A stretch of 64,000 nt of DNA, taken from assembly GCF_932526225.1 (NCBI RefSeq), contig NC_064048.1:8084515-8148514 (forward strand), given 5' to 3'. Position numbers and translations under genes: made by a program. Positions within the stretch are counted from its first letter, which is position 1. Every line of letters starts with the position of its first letter. Below the pieces are notes generated by a model that was not told the origin of the DNA, searched no databases, and was given only the letters and a program-made list of their open reading frames with translations. Below, in pieces: positions 44,041-55,280 of the stretch. This stretch comes from Nematostella vectensis. Its lineage: Eukaryota; Cnidaria; Anthozoa; Actiniaria; Edwardsiidae.

Positions 44041-46112
44041 GTACGAGTCGATAGTAAAATCTACCCGAGTGTTCGTGAATCTGCCCGTCTCGTTCTTCTT
44101 CAATTGTAAACAGCAGCTAAAATGAGAACTTCAGACTCAACACTGTATTCTCATAAATGCGTCGCGAAGCAAAATCAAAGCAAAAAGGTAATGTTATCAT
44201 ATTATTATTTAACAGGGCAATTAAACTGAAAACCAAAACAAAACGTGACCGTTAGCCTTAACATACTTAAATTGTTCACACAATTTGTGAACACAATTGT
44301 GTTGTCAAAAGTTATACTAAAATTCTTCCTTCTACAAATAAAGGCTTATATTGCTAAGGTAGGGAGAGTTTAACGGCAAAAAAAAATGCTCAGTTGTATT
44401 GGATAAATAATCGATTTAGAACTATATCCGGCAATTTACCACAGTGGAAAGCGAATGTTTTCGAGAACAACAGAAGTAAGCTTAATATTTCGCAATCAGT
44501 AAGGCATCTAAAAATTTTCTTTCTCTATAGATTTGATCATATTTTTAAGATTCTAGAGTTCGAAAATGTGCCTTTATCACTCTATAAAAATCTTTATTGA
44601 GATTTACTTAGTCTGTTTTGGTTGATACATATAAATTTGTTTTTGTTTCTGTCTCTTTTTATACCAAACTGTTATGAGAGAAAAAGTGCTCGTGTAAACA
44701 CTGTTTGAGACTTGAATAGTTTAATACAATTCTTGCCAAGTGTTAGGGTTCGAGGCTGTAGCTAAGAAGTTTGTTACTCTGAGTGTTTCAAAATATCCGC
44801 ACTCAAACAGAACCAAAACCAACTGCCATGAACTTACTTGTCCACGCGATAAACTAGCGTACGCCATTTTCTGCGCGTGCTCTATTTTAAATTGTAACGT
44901 TCTTACGCTTACATGGAATTACAGCCTTGACCAAACTAATAATACACTAATAATAATTTAACAATACACAATAATAATAATTGTCCAGACCAACAGGGTC
45001 CAAAGTCAGTTCTTAATGATTCTTAAACACATATCACTACACTTGCCTAGGGCCAAGTTTTTGCTTAGTAATTACATGATTTAGCTGGAATAGCTATGCA
45101 ATGACAAGGATATCTTGGTCCCGGGGGAGGGACTCCACTATAATCAGATGGGGGTGATTGTTGATGGGAGAGCAACTTGGGTGTGGTCAGCACCTAAGAG
45201 ATAGCAAATCGGGTGGGGTAGAAGGAATTTTTTAACCCTTAGAGATAGCAGAATCGAAAACAACCCCCCATCCCAGGTAGCTATGAAATGACAAGGATAC
45301 TTTTTTTCAGGTGAATAAAGCAAGGACTAAAGTATAGCTGCCATCATTGTAAAAGCAGATGTAAATAAACGTTTTTTCATATTCCTTTTTTGCTTAGTAT
45401 AATTATATTCAATCAACACACATTCTTTCCCTATAGCCAACATAATCTGCTTTTGCTCTGCTGATACTTCCCTAAAGTCTGTGTGGATATAAGTCTTTAA
45501 CTGTCAACAAAATTATTGACCATGTTATGATTTCTGATGCTTGAAGACCAGGTCTTCTGTACTTACTGCAAAGTTACTTACTGCAACTGTAATTAACTGC
45601 AAACTTATTGCATTATTCTCATGTGCATAGGTAACAACAATAAATACTATTTGCATTATATAACAAAATGCTGGCTACACTGTTATTAGCAAATGTAGTC
45701 TTTTTTTTCTTGTAACTTTTCTATGCATTTGCTCAAATGGCTTGGCCCTCTACATGACTGCTTATTATTCATGAACATGGTTCAAGAGAGACTCATATGT
45801 CATAATGGCAGGGGAGAGGGTTTTGAATATTTAAAATATTTAAAATATTTGGTTGTTTGTTATTAGATGGAAGATGTTTTTAATACAGGATAAAAGAGAA
45901 AGGATGGTGTACATTAAAAGGATTATTTGATTTATCAAAGATTTGTAGTTTGATACCGATTAATATAAGATTAGTAAAAATGTATCAAAGGGATTAGTAT
46001 ATATGAGGTGGTGTAGAATTGAAGATCAAGTATTTTAGGGTGTTGAAAGTTTCAACCTATGTGTTATGGGGTATGTAATTTTTCAACTCTTTAAGGCTCC
46101 ATAGTGCATAGC

Positions 46113-46262
46113 CTTAGCAGGCCTAGAATTATTGGGGGACACAATACATAAACATTAAGAAAACAATGGGGGGACACAGCCACGCCCCTACTGGCCATTT
46201 CCTTATTATTTTTGACAATTTTGGGGTTGAACGTGCCCCCAGTGCCCCACCCCCTGCTACGT
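46113..46262. mobile_element. Relative of the 56149 MITE, reverse orientation, degraded
   Basis: Matches the reverse complement of 56149-56327 along most of its length: ATTGGGGG, ACACAATACA, AACATT, CCCCTACTGGCCATTTCCTT, GTGCCCCACCCCCTGCTACG. The ends have decayed. Confidence 0.6.
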
Positions 46263-47225
46263 TTTTTTTTTTCAGGAGAGTTTTAAAGCTATATATAATA
46301 ACAGCTTTTCTCTTATTTATTCAAGGGACACAACTTGAGGGTCCCTTTTTCTGAAAAAAAAAATCTTTGTAGATTATCTGAAGTATACTAAAAAAATGAA
46401 ACATGACATAAATAAATAGGGCCCAATTTAGCAAGATCTTATTATATGGCAAATTATAAATATATTTTCTGTATCTGTTGTCTATCGAGTACAACTCTAC
46501 GTAAGAGTTCAAATAATCCCTCATTTTATGCAAATAGTATCCTGAGTAATGTCAATCAAAATTACTAATAGTGTCATTGTTCTGTGTATTCTCTAGGGGA
46601 GAATGGGAGGAAATAATTTTATAATAATAGGAAAAGTTATAAGCCATGTATTTTTATTCATTTAGATAGGCGGGTTGATTTTAGGGAGATGGGATACCTG
46701 AAGCAAAATCAAAGTGTAGTATCCTGTTGTTATGTCCCTCCTGAAGTTTGGTCTTTGTCTGGGTTGGGGGAGGGGTGTTGATGGGGACATACCCCTAGCT
46801 TAGGGTGGGAAAACATTGCTGGCTCCGCTTTTAGGCAGTGCCTAAATCTATTTATTAGTTTTTATTTTTAGTCTTAACGAGGGGTTGGGCGGACTATTTG
46901 AAAATGTTTATCTTTCTATTGTTGGCACTAGTTATCTCTGGACCTTCTGCAGTATCAAAAGTTTTTTTTTTCACTTAGGGGAAGTTAGCGTGGGGATAAT
47001 ATAGAAGTGGCTTATTTCTAAAAGGTTAGCTCTTTAGGTAGGGGTGTGGGGGGTGCTTTGCGGGCTTAAAAGAGCTTTTACGATGTCTTCAGTTTATTCT
47101 CATGGCCTCTAGGCAATGACCACCCACTATCTTCTGGGAAATCTGTCCGCCATGTTAGATTCCAAAGCATGGAGATAATGGATGGGCCATTTAATACCCC
47201 CTACAGATAATACGCCTCTATTATA

Positions 47226-47530
47226 CAGCGGAACTTGAAATGAGCGTGCAGCGCCCGATGAGCCGAGAGGTGAGAGTAAATTAAATGTTGGATGATTTGG
47301 TTGCTCTTTTGTTGCTCGTATTGCCTCGGCACGAGTAATTGGACTTAGTTTGCAGCGGAACTTGAAATGAGTGGACAATGATGAGCGCTCAAGTGGGAGA
47401 CAATTAAATGTTGGATTGTTGCTCTTACAACGGTAGCTCGATGAGTGATTGAGCTCAGTTAATTGCAGCGGAACCCAAAATGAGTGGACGAAGATGAACG
47501 CTAAAGTGGGAGACAATTTAATGTCAGGAA
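47226..47530. repeat. Three-unit tandem repeat, about 113-127 bp
   Basis: CAGCGGAACTTGAAATGAG starts at 47226 and 47353 and returns slightly changed at 47466. Each unit continues with an AGTGGGAGACAATTAAATG-like part. Confidence 0.6.
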
Positions 47531-48615
47531 CGAAGACATATTATAGGTTAACCATCTAATCCCCCCCCATCATTTTACAAAGAGCAAGCTGCCACCATTC
47601 TTGCGCTCAGTCTTAGGGGGGTTAGGGTTAACTCGATATTCCCCCTTCCTACTTTTAAGTATTAATTTAAAATATTAAATATTAATATAGAATATTAAAA
47701 TATTTAGAGCATTTGGTGATGGATAGTACACTGTGGCACGAGTACAAAGGATTCCCGATAGTTTTGCAGAATCAGTGCCTACTATCTCCTGGGCAGAGGT
47801 GTGCGCAGTCATAGGTGTAATCATATAGAAAGTCTTCACGGAGAAATGGCCAGCCAAGGGAGGGTGAGAGCGCACCCTTTTTACTCCCTTGTGTATGCGC
47901 TTTAAGGGGTGTGTGTGTGTGGGGGGGGGGGGGGGGGGGGGGGGGACTCCGAATTATTTCTACCACAGATAGCGTGGCGCAGCTAAATGAGGTCTTATTG
48001 AGCATGATTTGGTCGCGATAGATGGCAAAAGGCTCACGATACTGCAACGCAAATACAAGTATATTTAAGAACGCGAGTGTCCTTAAAAACAACTGCGCCG
48101 CTGCTGTTAATGAGCAAGGAACTAACCCCCTGTTTTTAACAGGATAAAGACAACGAATTAATAAACCATGTGCATAAGAAGGCAAAGCTATAGAATAAAG
48201 TATAAGGAAATTAACGATTACATCAAAACTCGCCGTTTCCTTTCTGTCAACTATAATCTCAATTATCGTGAATTCGTTGAGAGCTCTAAAGGGCCACTAA
48301 GCCCAAGTAATCAGTTTACATTTACTGCGGTTATGTTTTATTTCTATTCCTTTTTCGTTTCGTACTTCATTAATCGTTTCTTTATCTTCTTGCTGCTCTT
48401 GTTATGTGTGCCCTAATTATTTCTTTCGCGGAGTTATAAAGAGCGATTAGCACTGTGTTGTTTATTTGGTAATGGAATTGGGAGCAATTTCGAAGAAGAT
48501 AATGCAAAAAAGGTTCTTGAAAGAGAAGAGGATCGTTCGGCTTGTCACTAGTGGTTGATTACATTTTCGAAGGCATGAAACGATAGATTTCAAGAATAGA
48601 ATCAAGAGTTTATAT

Positions 48616-49318
48616 TTTATTTGATGGGAAGAATACATTACCCTTATAAATGTTCAAAATTACACTTTTTTCGCAACAATAATCTGTGTGTGAATTTTGA
48701 AGCACTAAATATGTACAGATCTACTGATAAGTATAATTTTCTTTTCAGGGAAAAAAAATTAACAGGACCGTTTCCGTTTGTATGAGTTGCTCTTTTAAAT
48801 ACCTCTCTCTTATATCCATTTAACTTAGGCTCCGTCAAATTTATTCATAAAATGCTTAATTTTGCAACATTCTTGTGACAGATTTCGAAACAAGAGAAAC
48901 AAAGATGCATTTTACTTTATCTGCATTCTACAAAAAAGGGGAAGAAAAGAAACAATCTTGTTGACAGGAAAAAGATAGAAGTTTTTAACTTCCCCTTTTT
49001 CTACAAAAAAATAAAATAAAATAAATAAAAAGATCTGTCCGTGACAAAAAAGCAGATGTTTTTTTACGTACTTGAGAAGTATTTCCATGAATCCTTCTTC
49101 CTTTACTAATCCGTCATAAGTCCGCGAGTTATGTTGTTACCCTGTCCATTCTCAGGGTATTTCTTCTTCGTCGAAATAAGATATATAGCCATGGCATTCC
49201 CTAGTACGGCTATAAGTGCTATCAAACCCAGTATAATCCAATACACTTTCATGTCCTCGGCACTGTAGCTCTGGCTTGGCGTGCCCGTCGCTGCGATAGT
49301 ACTTGATGTATTAGACAT
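48616..49318 (-). CDS. Possible 70-aa single-pass membrane protein (coding part 49318-49106)
   Basis: Minus-strand ATG at 49318-49316, stop TAG at 49108-49106. Residues 1-24 are Ser/Thr-rich and hydrophilic; 25-48 form a strong membrane segment (VYWIILGLIALIAVLGNAMA); then STKKKY and a polar tail. The positive cluster after the segment predicts an outside N terminus. The GN in the segment recalls helix 1 of rhodopsin-family receptors, so this could instead be the first exon of a GPCR: a possible donor (CAGG then GTAACA) lies near 49135, but I find no second exon. A minus-strand AATAAA lies near 48616-48621. No homologue recognised; real expression is uncertain. Confidence 0.35.
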
Positions 49319-52300
49319 TCTTGGCTGATTCCTACTTGCTCAAAGTACTGTCTATCTGAGAGCTTTACTTTTCTTATCAATACTACTCTTCAATTTGATT
49401 AGACTCCACAATCATGAACGGTGAGTATCGATGTCTTCTTGGATTGAAACGCTTTGTTGTTTCGCCAGTGCTTTTCCAGTAAAATTGCCCTTTCCTGCCC
49501 GAAGATATTCTTGCAAGATTCGATGTAACTAGAAAGTATAGCTTTGGGATGCTTACATATTTGGTTTTAGGTTGGTTGAAATTTTTTTTACCTCAAAGTG
49601 TTTTTCAATGAAAGTGACCCAGCCTTTTTTCTTGTTGCTTTATTCTTCCGTGCAAAAAGGTGAAACTTTTAAAACTGATTTCGATGAGTCCCTTAAAATT
49701 CTAAACGCTTCTCGGGTGCCTTTATCTTGCTTTTCGTGGGTATATTAAACTAGATAAAAAAAACAACGGAAGAATCATGATTAAGGGACCTCCGCACCTT
49801 AATAACGTCCTTGGGATTAGGGGTTATTTTTCTCGATAATAGTAGTCAATTCCCTTCAAATCGAACGATCGATCCAGCAACCCAGCCACCTGCCTTTCAA
49901 TAACCCGCTAGGGTTAAAGCATTCAGACAAATAAACCGCTAAATTGTCTATATTTTGTTTGTCTTTGATGGTCAATTGGTCAGATTGTTGACTCACTGAT
50001 GCTTTTGAAAGAGATCATCTGCACTTGTTATTTGAAAAGATCACAGCAGAATGAATTTCTCTCTTTGCTTTCTAAGTCCAGTGTTCACCAAAGCAATTCA
50101 CAAAATGAAGACAGCCGTTAGCTACAAATTACAACCTTCCTTGATTCAGTTGTTTTTCATGAAGGAACTTCTCCCACAGATTTTCTCACAAATCAATCGT
50201 AATATGTCGGGAAATCAACGCATCAATTATGCTACAGAGTGTTCTGTAAGGAGTCCATCGATTTTCCCAAAACTGTTGACAGTTCCAGACTGACAATGTC
50301 TTTTTGAAATTATTCAAAAAATTTGTTGGCACAACTAGCTAGTACAAAGTACATGTATGCGCCATTTGAGTTGTGGCTTTCAAGGCTACGAATCGTTAGA
50401 GTTCCAACACGTCCCACTTTCTAAAACCCAGGTTTAAAACAGAGCTTTAGGGTAGCTTGCGAAAAGCGCTCGCTTTGGTATAATAATCTTTGCCTTGATT
50501 GGAGCATTTCAATTGAGACAATCGTGTGTTAGATGAGCTGGCACGTCTAACCAATACTTCCGCCAAGATAAAGGACTCTGATTGGTCAAACTTTTCCGTA
50601 ATCGCAGCGATATAGTCACCCTCGTAGGTGGAACACGTTCTGAACAAATGTAAGTGTGAACTTAATCTAAATTTCTGTTTTAGCGAGAGTGCCTTGCTTT
50701 GAAAAGGGCGGAGTTTTGCATCTGCATTATCGATTATAACTTATACTTTCTTTAGAAATATGAAATATGATATATTCAACTTGAAAAGAGCCTGGAGCAA
50801 CCGCACGGGACACCTGTGATGTTCTAGAAACGCTAAGGCATGGCTCTATTTTCAATATGGCGGCCTGTAAAATCGGGTCAGGGGGTCGTTTCTCAAAAGT
50901 CCCGATAAACCCGTGGTGCTTTTTTCCGATTTAACCTCGCCATTTTCAAGTTGTGTCGAGTTGTAGTGAATTTTCATCACTTGAGGAAACCATATCACTA
51001 CCCGTAAAGAAGTGGGCCAATCACGGCTAACATCGTTTTTTGGAATCCCCTACCAGCCAATCAGGTTTCTTTTCTGTCAAATGATTTGACATTTAGCCGT
51101 CACCGTGCGTCTAAAAAAATATAATCAACTTTGCGAAGGTATTGGAAGTTTGCTACAAAATGAGACTTTATCTACTTGTTCTTTTTCTTCTTCGTATTTA
51201 GGTTCTATATAAAATAAGAAGTTAGGTTCGGAGAGGGCTCGGGCTTGTCACGAACACTAAAGAGGCTCTGGTTGCACAGTACCGTTCAAATGTTTCGAGA
51301 CTTGAAAACAACGATCGCTAGGCTTTTTAAACAATAGAAATAGAAATATAACAAGAGGCAATTAAAAAGGATTTCGTTAACTCGGAAGGCACAGGAGACA
51401 TTTCGGATTAAGGTAAGAAATATTTTATCGCTTTGTTAAATATTCAACAGAAATTGGGGACTGTTTATTTTTGTTTATTTTATAAAGAAATCGCTGACAA
51501 AGTATCCTAGTTCCTATATATCCTATCCTAATTTTAAAAGTAACGCCACACAGTCACACACCCTGTCTGCATTGCCCTTTATTCAGTTTATTCTCCTCAG
51601 AAATTCAGGAGTTTGCTATCGTAAGAATAGTAATTATATGAAAGTGTTGTCATAAGAATAATATTACCTTTTGACTGCACCGAACGAGGCGGCTATCTAC
51701 GGGCCCTTCAACCCCCAGAGGCCAAAATCAAGCCTATTGTAAGTATTATATTCTCGGGCTGCAAATGACGTCACATCCGCCTCATTAGATATGCCAAAGT
51801 TGAAGTGGTGGTCAAAACAGACACGCGAAGACGGTTGTTTACATTTCGTACAAGTACCGTGCACCTGTTGAAATGTCTGATATATTCGCTGTTTTCGAGT
51901 GAACAAATCAATCTATCCAAAAAGAGGAAGGTTTTTTCATGGTTCCGCGGATTCGTCTCTCCAAATGAAAAGGAGCCGAGTCGAAAATCGCGAGAGTTTC
52001 CAGTAATTAGTTTTTGAAAGGTATGAAAACCATCCCAATGTCGTCTTTGATGTTGTAAGTAATTCTGAAATGTGTAATTACGCTGTAAATATTTATATTC
52101 CCATTTTGTCACACTTAGCCCAAGGCCACTGTCAGTGTAAAGGAATGTATGGGGGGATTTAGCGAAAAATATACTTTTTCATGAAAAATTAAAACTATAG
52201 ACATTTTAATACTTTGTTTAAGTTTTCCTTTATTTTGCTTTTTCCGATAGAATGTCAGTACAGCAAGTTTGAAGCCCGCAACGAATTGTTATAGCAGTCA

Positions 52301-53054
52301 GAATGAGATTACAAACATATCCGAGCGTTGAACATGAGGTCGATGAAGAAAGAAAAGGTTGTTTACATTATTTCCCTTTTATATACCGAAATGATCACGT
52401 TTTTGTATTTTACTCATACATTGAAATCCACTCACTTTGACAGAGCATGGGCTTCCTCCATGGAACAGAGGTATCCTTCCAGACAGACATGACTGGTAAT
52501 GACATTTTGTCCAATGGGTTAGGAACTCAGAATAGTGAATTGTGATAAGATTTTCCCGTGAGAATTGTGATAAGAGTTTTCCGTGAGAGAAAAGACCCTT
52601 GAGATTGAGATAAACTTGAGAAACACTGCGAGCTAGGAAGCCTTACCCAAGAGAAATTGTTTACACTTAATTGATAGACCCCCCCCCCCCTAACACTAAA
52701 AATCCTGGCTATGCACCTGTTTGGGGAAGTTCTAGCAGCTAATATTACTAGTCCTAATGTGAATTCGTTTAAACTCTCCTAAATGTCATTGTGAACTGAA
52801 TTAAGGATATGAGGCTTGGATGTGATGCATAAAAAACAAATGCAATTTCTCATTGAGTGGCCTCAAAGGAATATGCCAAGACCAACACTAACCATTATTT
52901 GTTGTGCCCTGTACAAATCTTACAGGGTTTGTCTCAACAGACAAGTTTTATACACCCTGAACAATATGTATATCATCTTGATGCTCATCAAGTATATCTA
53001 ATTTCTAATCTCAATACACCAAAAACTGGAAATCGACATTGCCAAATTTTCGTC
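49319..53054. other. Non-genic stretch
   Basis: No gene seen. Open frames such as 51771-52112 and 51697-51906 (minus) have no recognisable domain. A C-run with GGCTATGCACCTG at about 52679-52720 resembles the end of the CAGGG-type MITEs. Confidence 0.4.
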
Positions 53055-53099
53055 TTTAATAAGACTTCTTCAGGGCAGACTTGAAGAAGTCTTATTAAA
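53055..53099. repeat. Perfect 18-bp hairpin at the edge of a Penelope fragment
   Basis: TTTAATAAGACTTCTTCA at 53055-53072 pairs without mismatch with 53082-53099 around a 9-base loop. The coding similarity to a Penelope reverse transcriptase starts within the right arm. Confidence 0.7.
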
Positions 53100-53520
53100 A
53101 GAGTCTGAAGCCGTAATCGACTGGTTCACATCAACAAAAAACAAGACAGCATCCAACTTTATATGTTTCGACATAGTGGAATTCTACCCATCCATCAGCC
53201 AAGAACTCCTAAACAAAGCCCTCGACTTCGCCGCTGACTACGACTGCATCACCGCTGAAGAAAAAAAAACATCATAACCCACGCCAAGAGCTTTATCCTA
53301 GTTCACAACCAAACACCCTAGCACAAAAAAGCAACTCGACATTCGACGTGACAATGGGAAGCTACGGCGGCGCTGAAACATGCGAACTTGTAGGCAACTT
53401 CCTCCTCTCCCAACTCCAAGACCTTAACATCAACGTAGGACTCTACCGCGACGAGGGACTAGCCATCACAAGCGCCACACCTACCAGAGTATTTGATCTC
53501 GTGATACCTAAACAACGTTA
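53083..53520 (+). pseudogene. Broken Penelope-like reverse transcriptase fragment
   Basis: The first frame reads ESEAVIDWFTS, NFICFDIVEFYPSIS and [12 protein letters not shown], the reverse-transcriptase palm before the catalytic motif. A frameshift near an A-run (about 53262) leads to [15 protein letters not shown] and a stop; a second shift leads to [20 protein letters not shown] and [10 protein letters not shown]. The catalytic motif is YRDE instead of YRDD. It is very close to the frame at 41729-42937 and includes upstream sequence missing there. No endonuclease part remains. It is dead as it stands. Confidence 0.85.
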
Positions 53521-53839
53521 GACTAGATCCATGTGGGATTATTTTGATTGCTGTACGCATGCGTGCTAATGACGTCAAAGACTGTAGATATGTAGAGCAA
53601 CTATGTAAAGCAGCTCGATTTGAGAATTGTTCGTGAAAATGTGGTGGTCTCTAGAGGGATAAAAAAACATTGTGTATGCAATGCCCTAATCCATTGAACC
53701 TTGTTCGCTCATCCAACCTTAATATATTACTCGTAGTTGCGAGTTTATTTCCTTGGTAATCATGGTATTACAAAGTTATCGCATGGCATCTCGGGGAATT
53801 TATAAGTTCCCCTCGTGTCATACTATACCTTATTGTCAT

Positions 53840-54252
53840 GGAAGTTCCCACTTCTGGCTCCACAATTTTGTGAACTTTCCCATTTCTGACACCTCAATTT
53901 CATGGACTATCCCATTTCTGGCACCACAATGTCGTGGAATATCCCACTTCTGGCTCCACAATTTTGTGAACTTTCCCATTTCTGACACCTCAATTTCATG
54001 GATTATCCCATTTCTGACATCACAATGTCGTGGATTTTCCCATTGCTGGCATCACATTTTCATGGACTTTCCCATTTCTAACCATACAATTTCGTTGACT
54101 ATCCGACTTCTGGCTCCACAATGTCGTGGACTATCCCATTTCTGACACCACAATGTCGTGGATTATCCCACTTCTGACACCACAATGTCGTGGACTATCC
54201 CAATCCTGACACCACAGTATCATGGACCATTCCATTTCTGACATCACAATGT
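53840..54252. repeat. 32-bp minisatellite, about 13 units
   Basis: Units around TCCCATTTCTGACACC then ACAATGTCGTGGACTA, period 32 with one-base variation. It is stop-free on the plus strand across much of its length, giving an open frame of 130 codons that cycles through three phases. Unrelated in sequence to the 32-bp array at 4915-5510. Confidence 0.88.
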
Positions 54253-55280
54253 TCACAAATCACATATTTTTTTTTTCAAATTTTAAACAACGCATATACG
54301 AGCCTGTACGAGGAGCTATCATCTATCTTTTTTTTTTAATTTTAGATTAGCCTGTCATCTTCGCTAAAATATTCCGATATGGCAATAAGGGCAAGCACCG
54401 CCCCCCCCCCCCCGCCCCTCACCCTGCGCAATATGATGCACTATAAAGAAAACAAATATTGGAACAAATCTTTTATTGTATGCCACTCCCTAGCATATAA
54501 ATGCTTAAACATTCAACTTTTTGTCTGAAATAAGCACACAAGTCTTTTTAGATCGCGCACATTTCATTATAGCTCAGCTTATTTATTTTGTATCTGAGCA
54601 CGAATAATATGCAAGGCGTCGTCTGAGCACAGGAAAACAAAAGGCTGAAATGAAGCAATAGCACAGCGTGTTGTAATGCATAATGATGAAATTACCACAC
54701 TACTATAGCAACACGCCGATTCCCAAGAGCGACAAGCGTTAAAAAGACCCCGATATTTTGCAGTAACTCTCAGCGAGCTGTTCGTGGCTAACCGACTAAG
54801 ACAGGCCTGGAATCCTGGTTATTGCCTCCCCATTTATGCGCGGGTACCTCAGGTTCCTTTGTGTTGCACAGTTCTCTAGATAGCGGTGCTGGGGCCGAAA
54901 TCTCCAGCCTAGCCGTAAAGCTTTATGCTGCCATACGGCGTTTCAGCGTATGTCTGGAAGTATGGTCTATTTTTTTCTTGTTTATTTGATCTGGGAGGTT
55001 CGATCCTCGGGCAATTGGCACTGTCTTTTTTATAACTTGTCAGTACTTTTTATGGCTTAACTTTTTTTTCCTTCCACTTCAATTTAGGTACATTTTAGAA
55101 TATAAACTCTTAAGAAATACGGTAAACTATAGTAAAAGATTCGGATGTATAATGCATCACAATTCATTTACATATGGTCACCCTGTGTTTATTTTTTTCG
55201 GTCATCCTGTGCTCATTTTGACTGTGACCCCAGTCTCTTTCTTATGTCGATGTTTACGAAACGAAAGTTTCTTTCCATAA
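54253..55280. other. Upstream region of the two-pore channel gene
   Basis: No gene seen. A run of C lies at about 54400-54413. The promoter of the channel should lie toward the right end, but no core motif is convincing. Confidence 0.4.

Larger units (their letters stand above)
44041..49105. other. Mostly non-genic stretch
   Basis: No gene seen. It contains a short direct repeat of GCTATG and AATGACAAGGATA (about 45088 and 45278) bounding a G-rich block, the MITE relative at 46113, a three-unit repeat at 47226, and a GT/G-run at 47909-47945. The open frame 48185-47772 (minus) is driven by the G-run and has no known domain. Confidence 0.45.

Noticed and set aside
47772-48185. 137-codon minus-strand frame with a poly-Pro stretch
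   Set aside because: The Pro run comes from a poly(G) tract; there is no recognisable domain and the length depends on the homopolymer.
51771-52112. 113-codon minus-strand frame as a gene
   Set aside because: No domain, no exon borders, and no neighbouring exons in a compatible phase.
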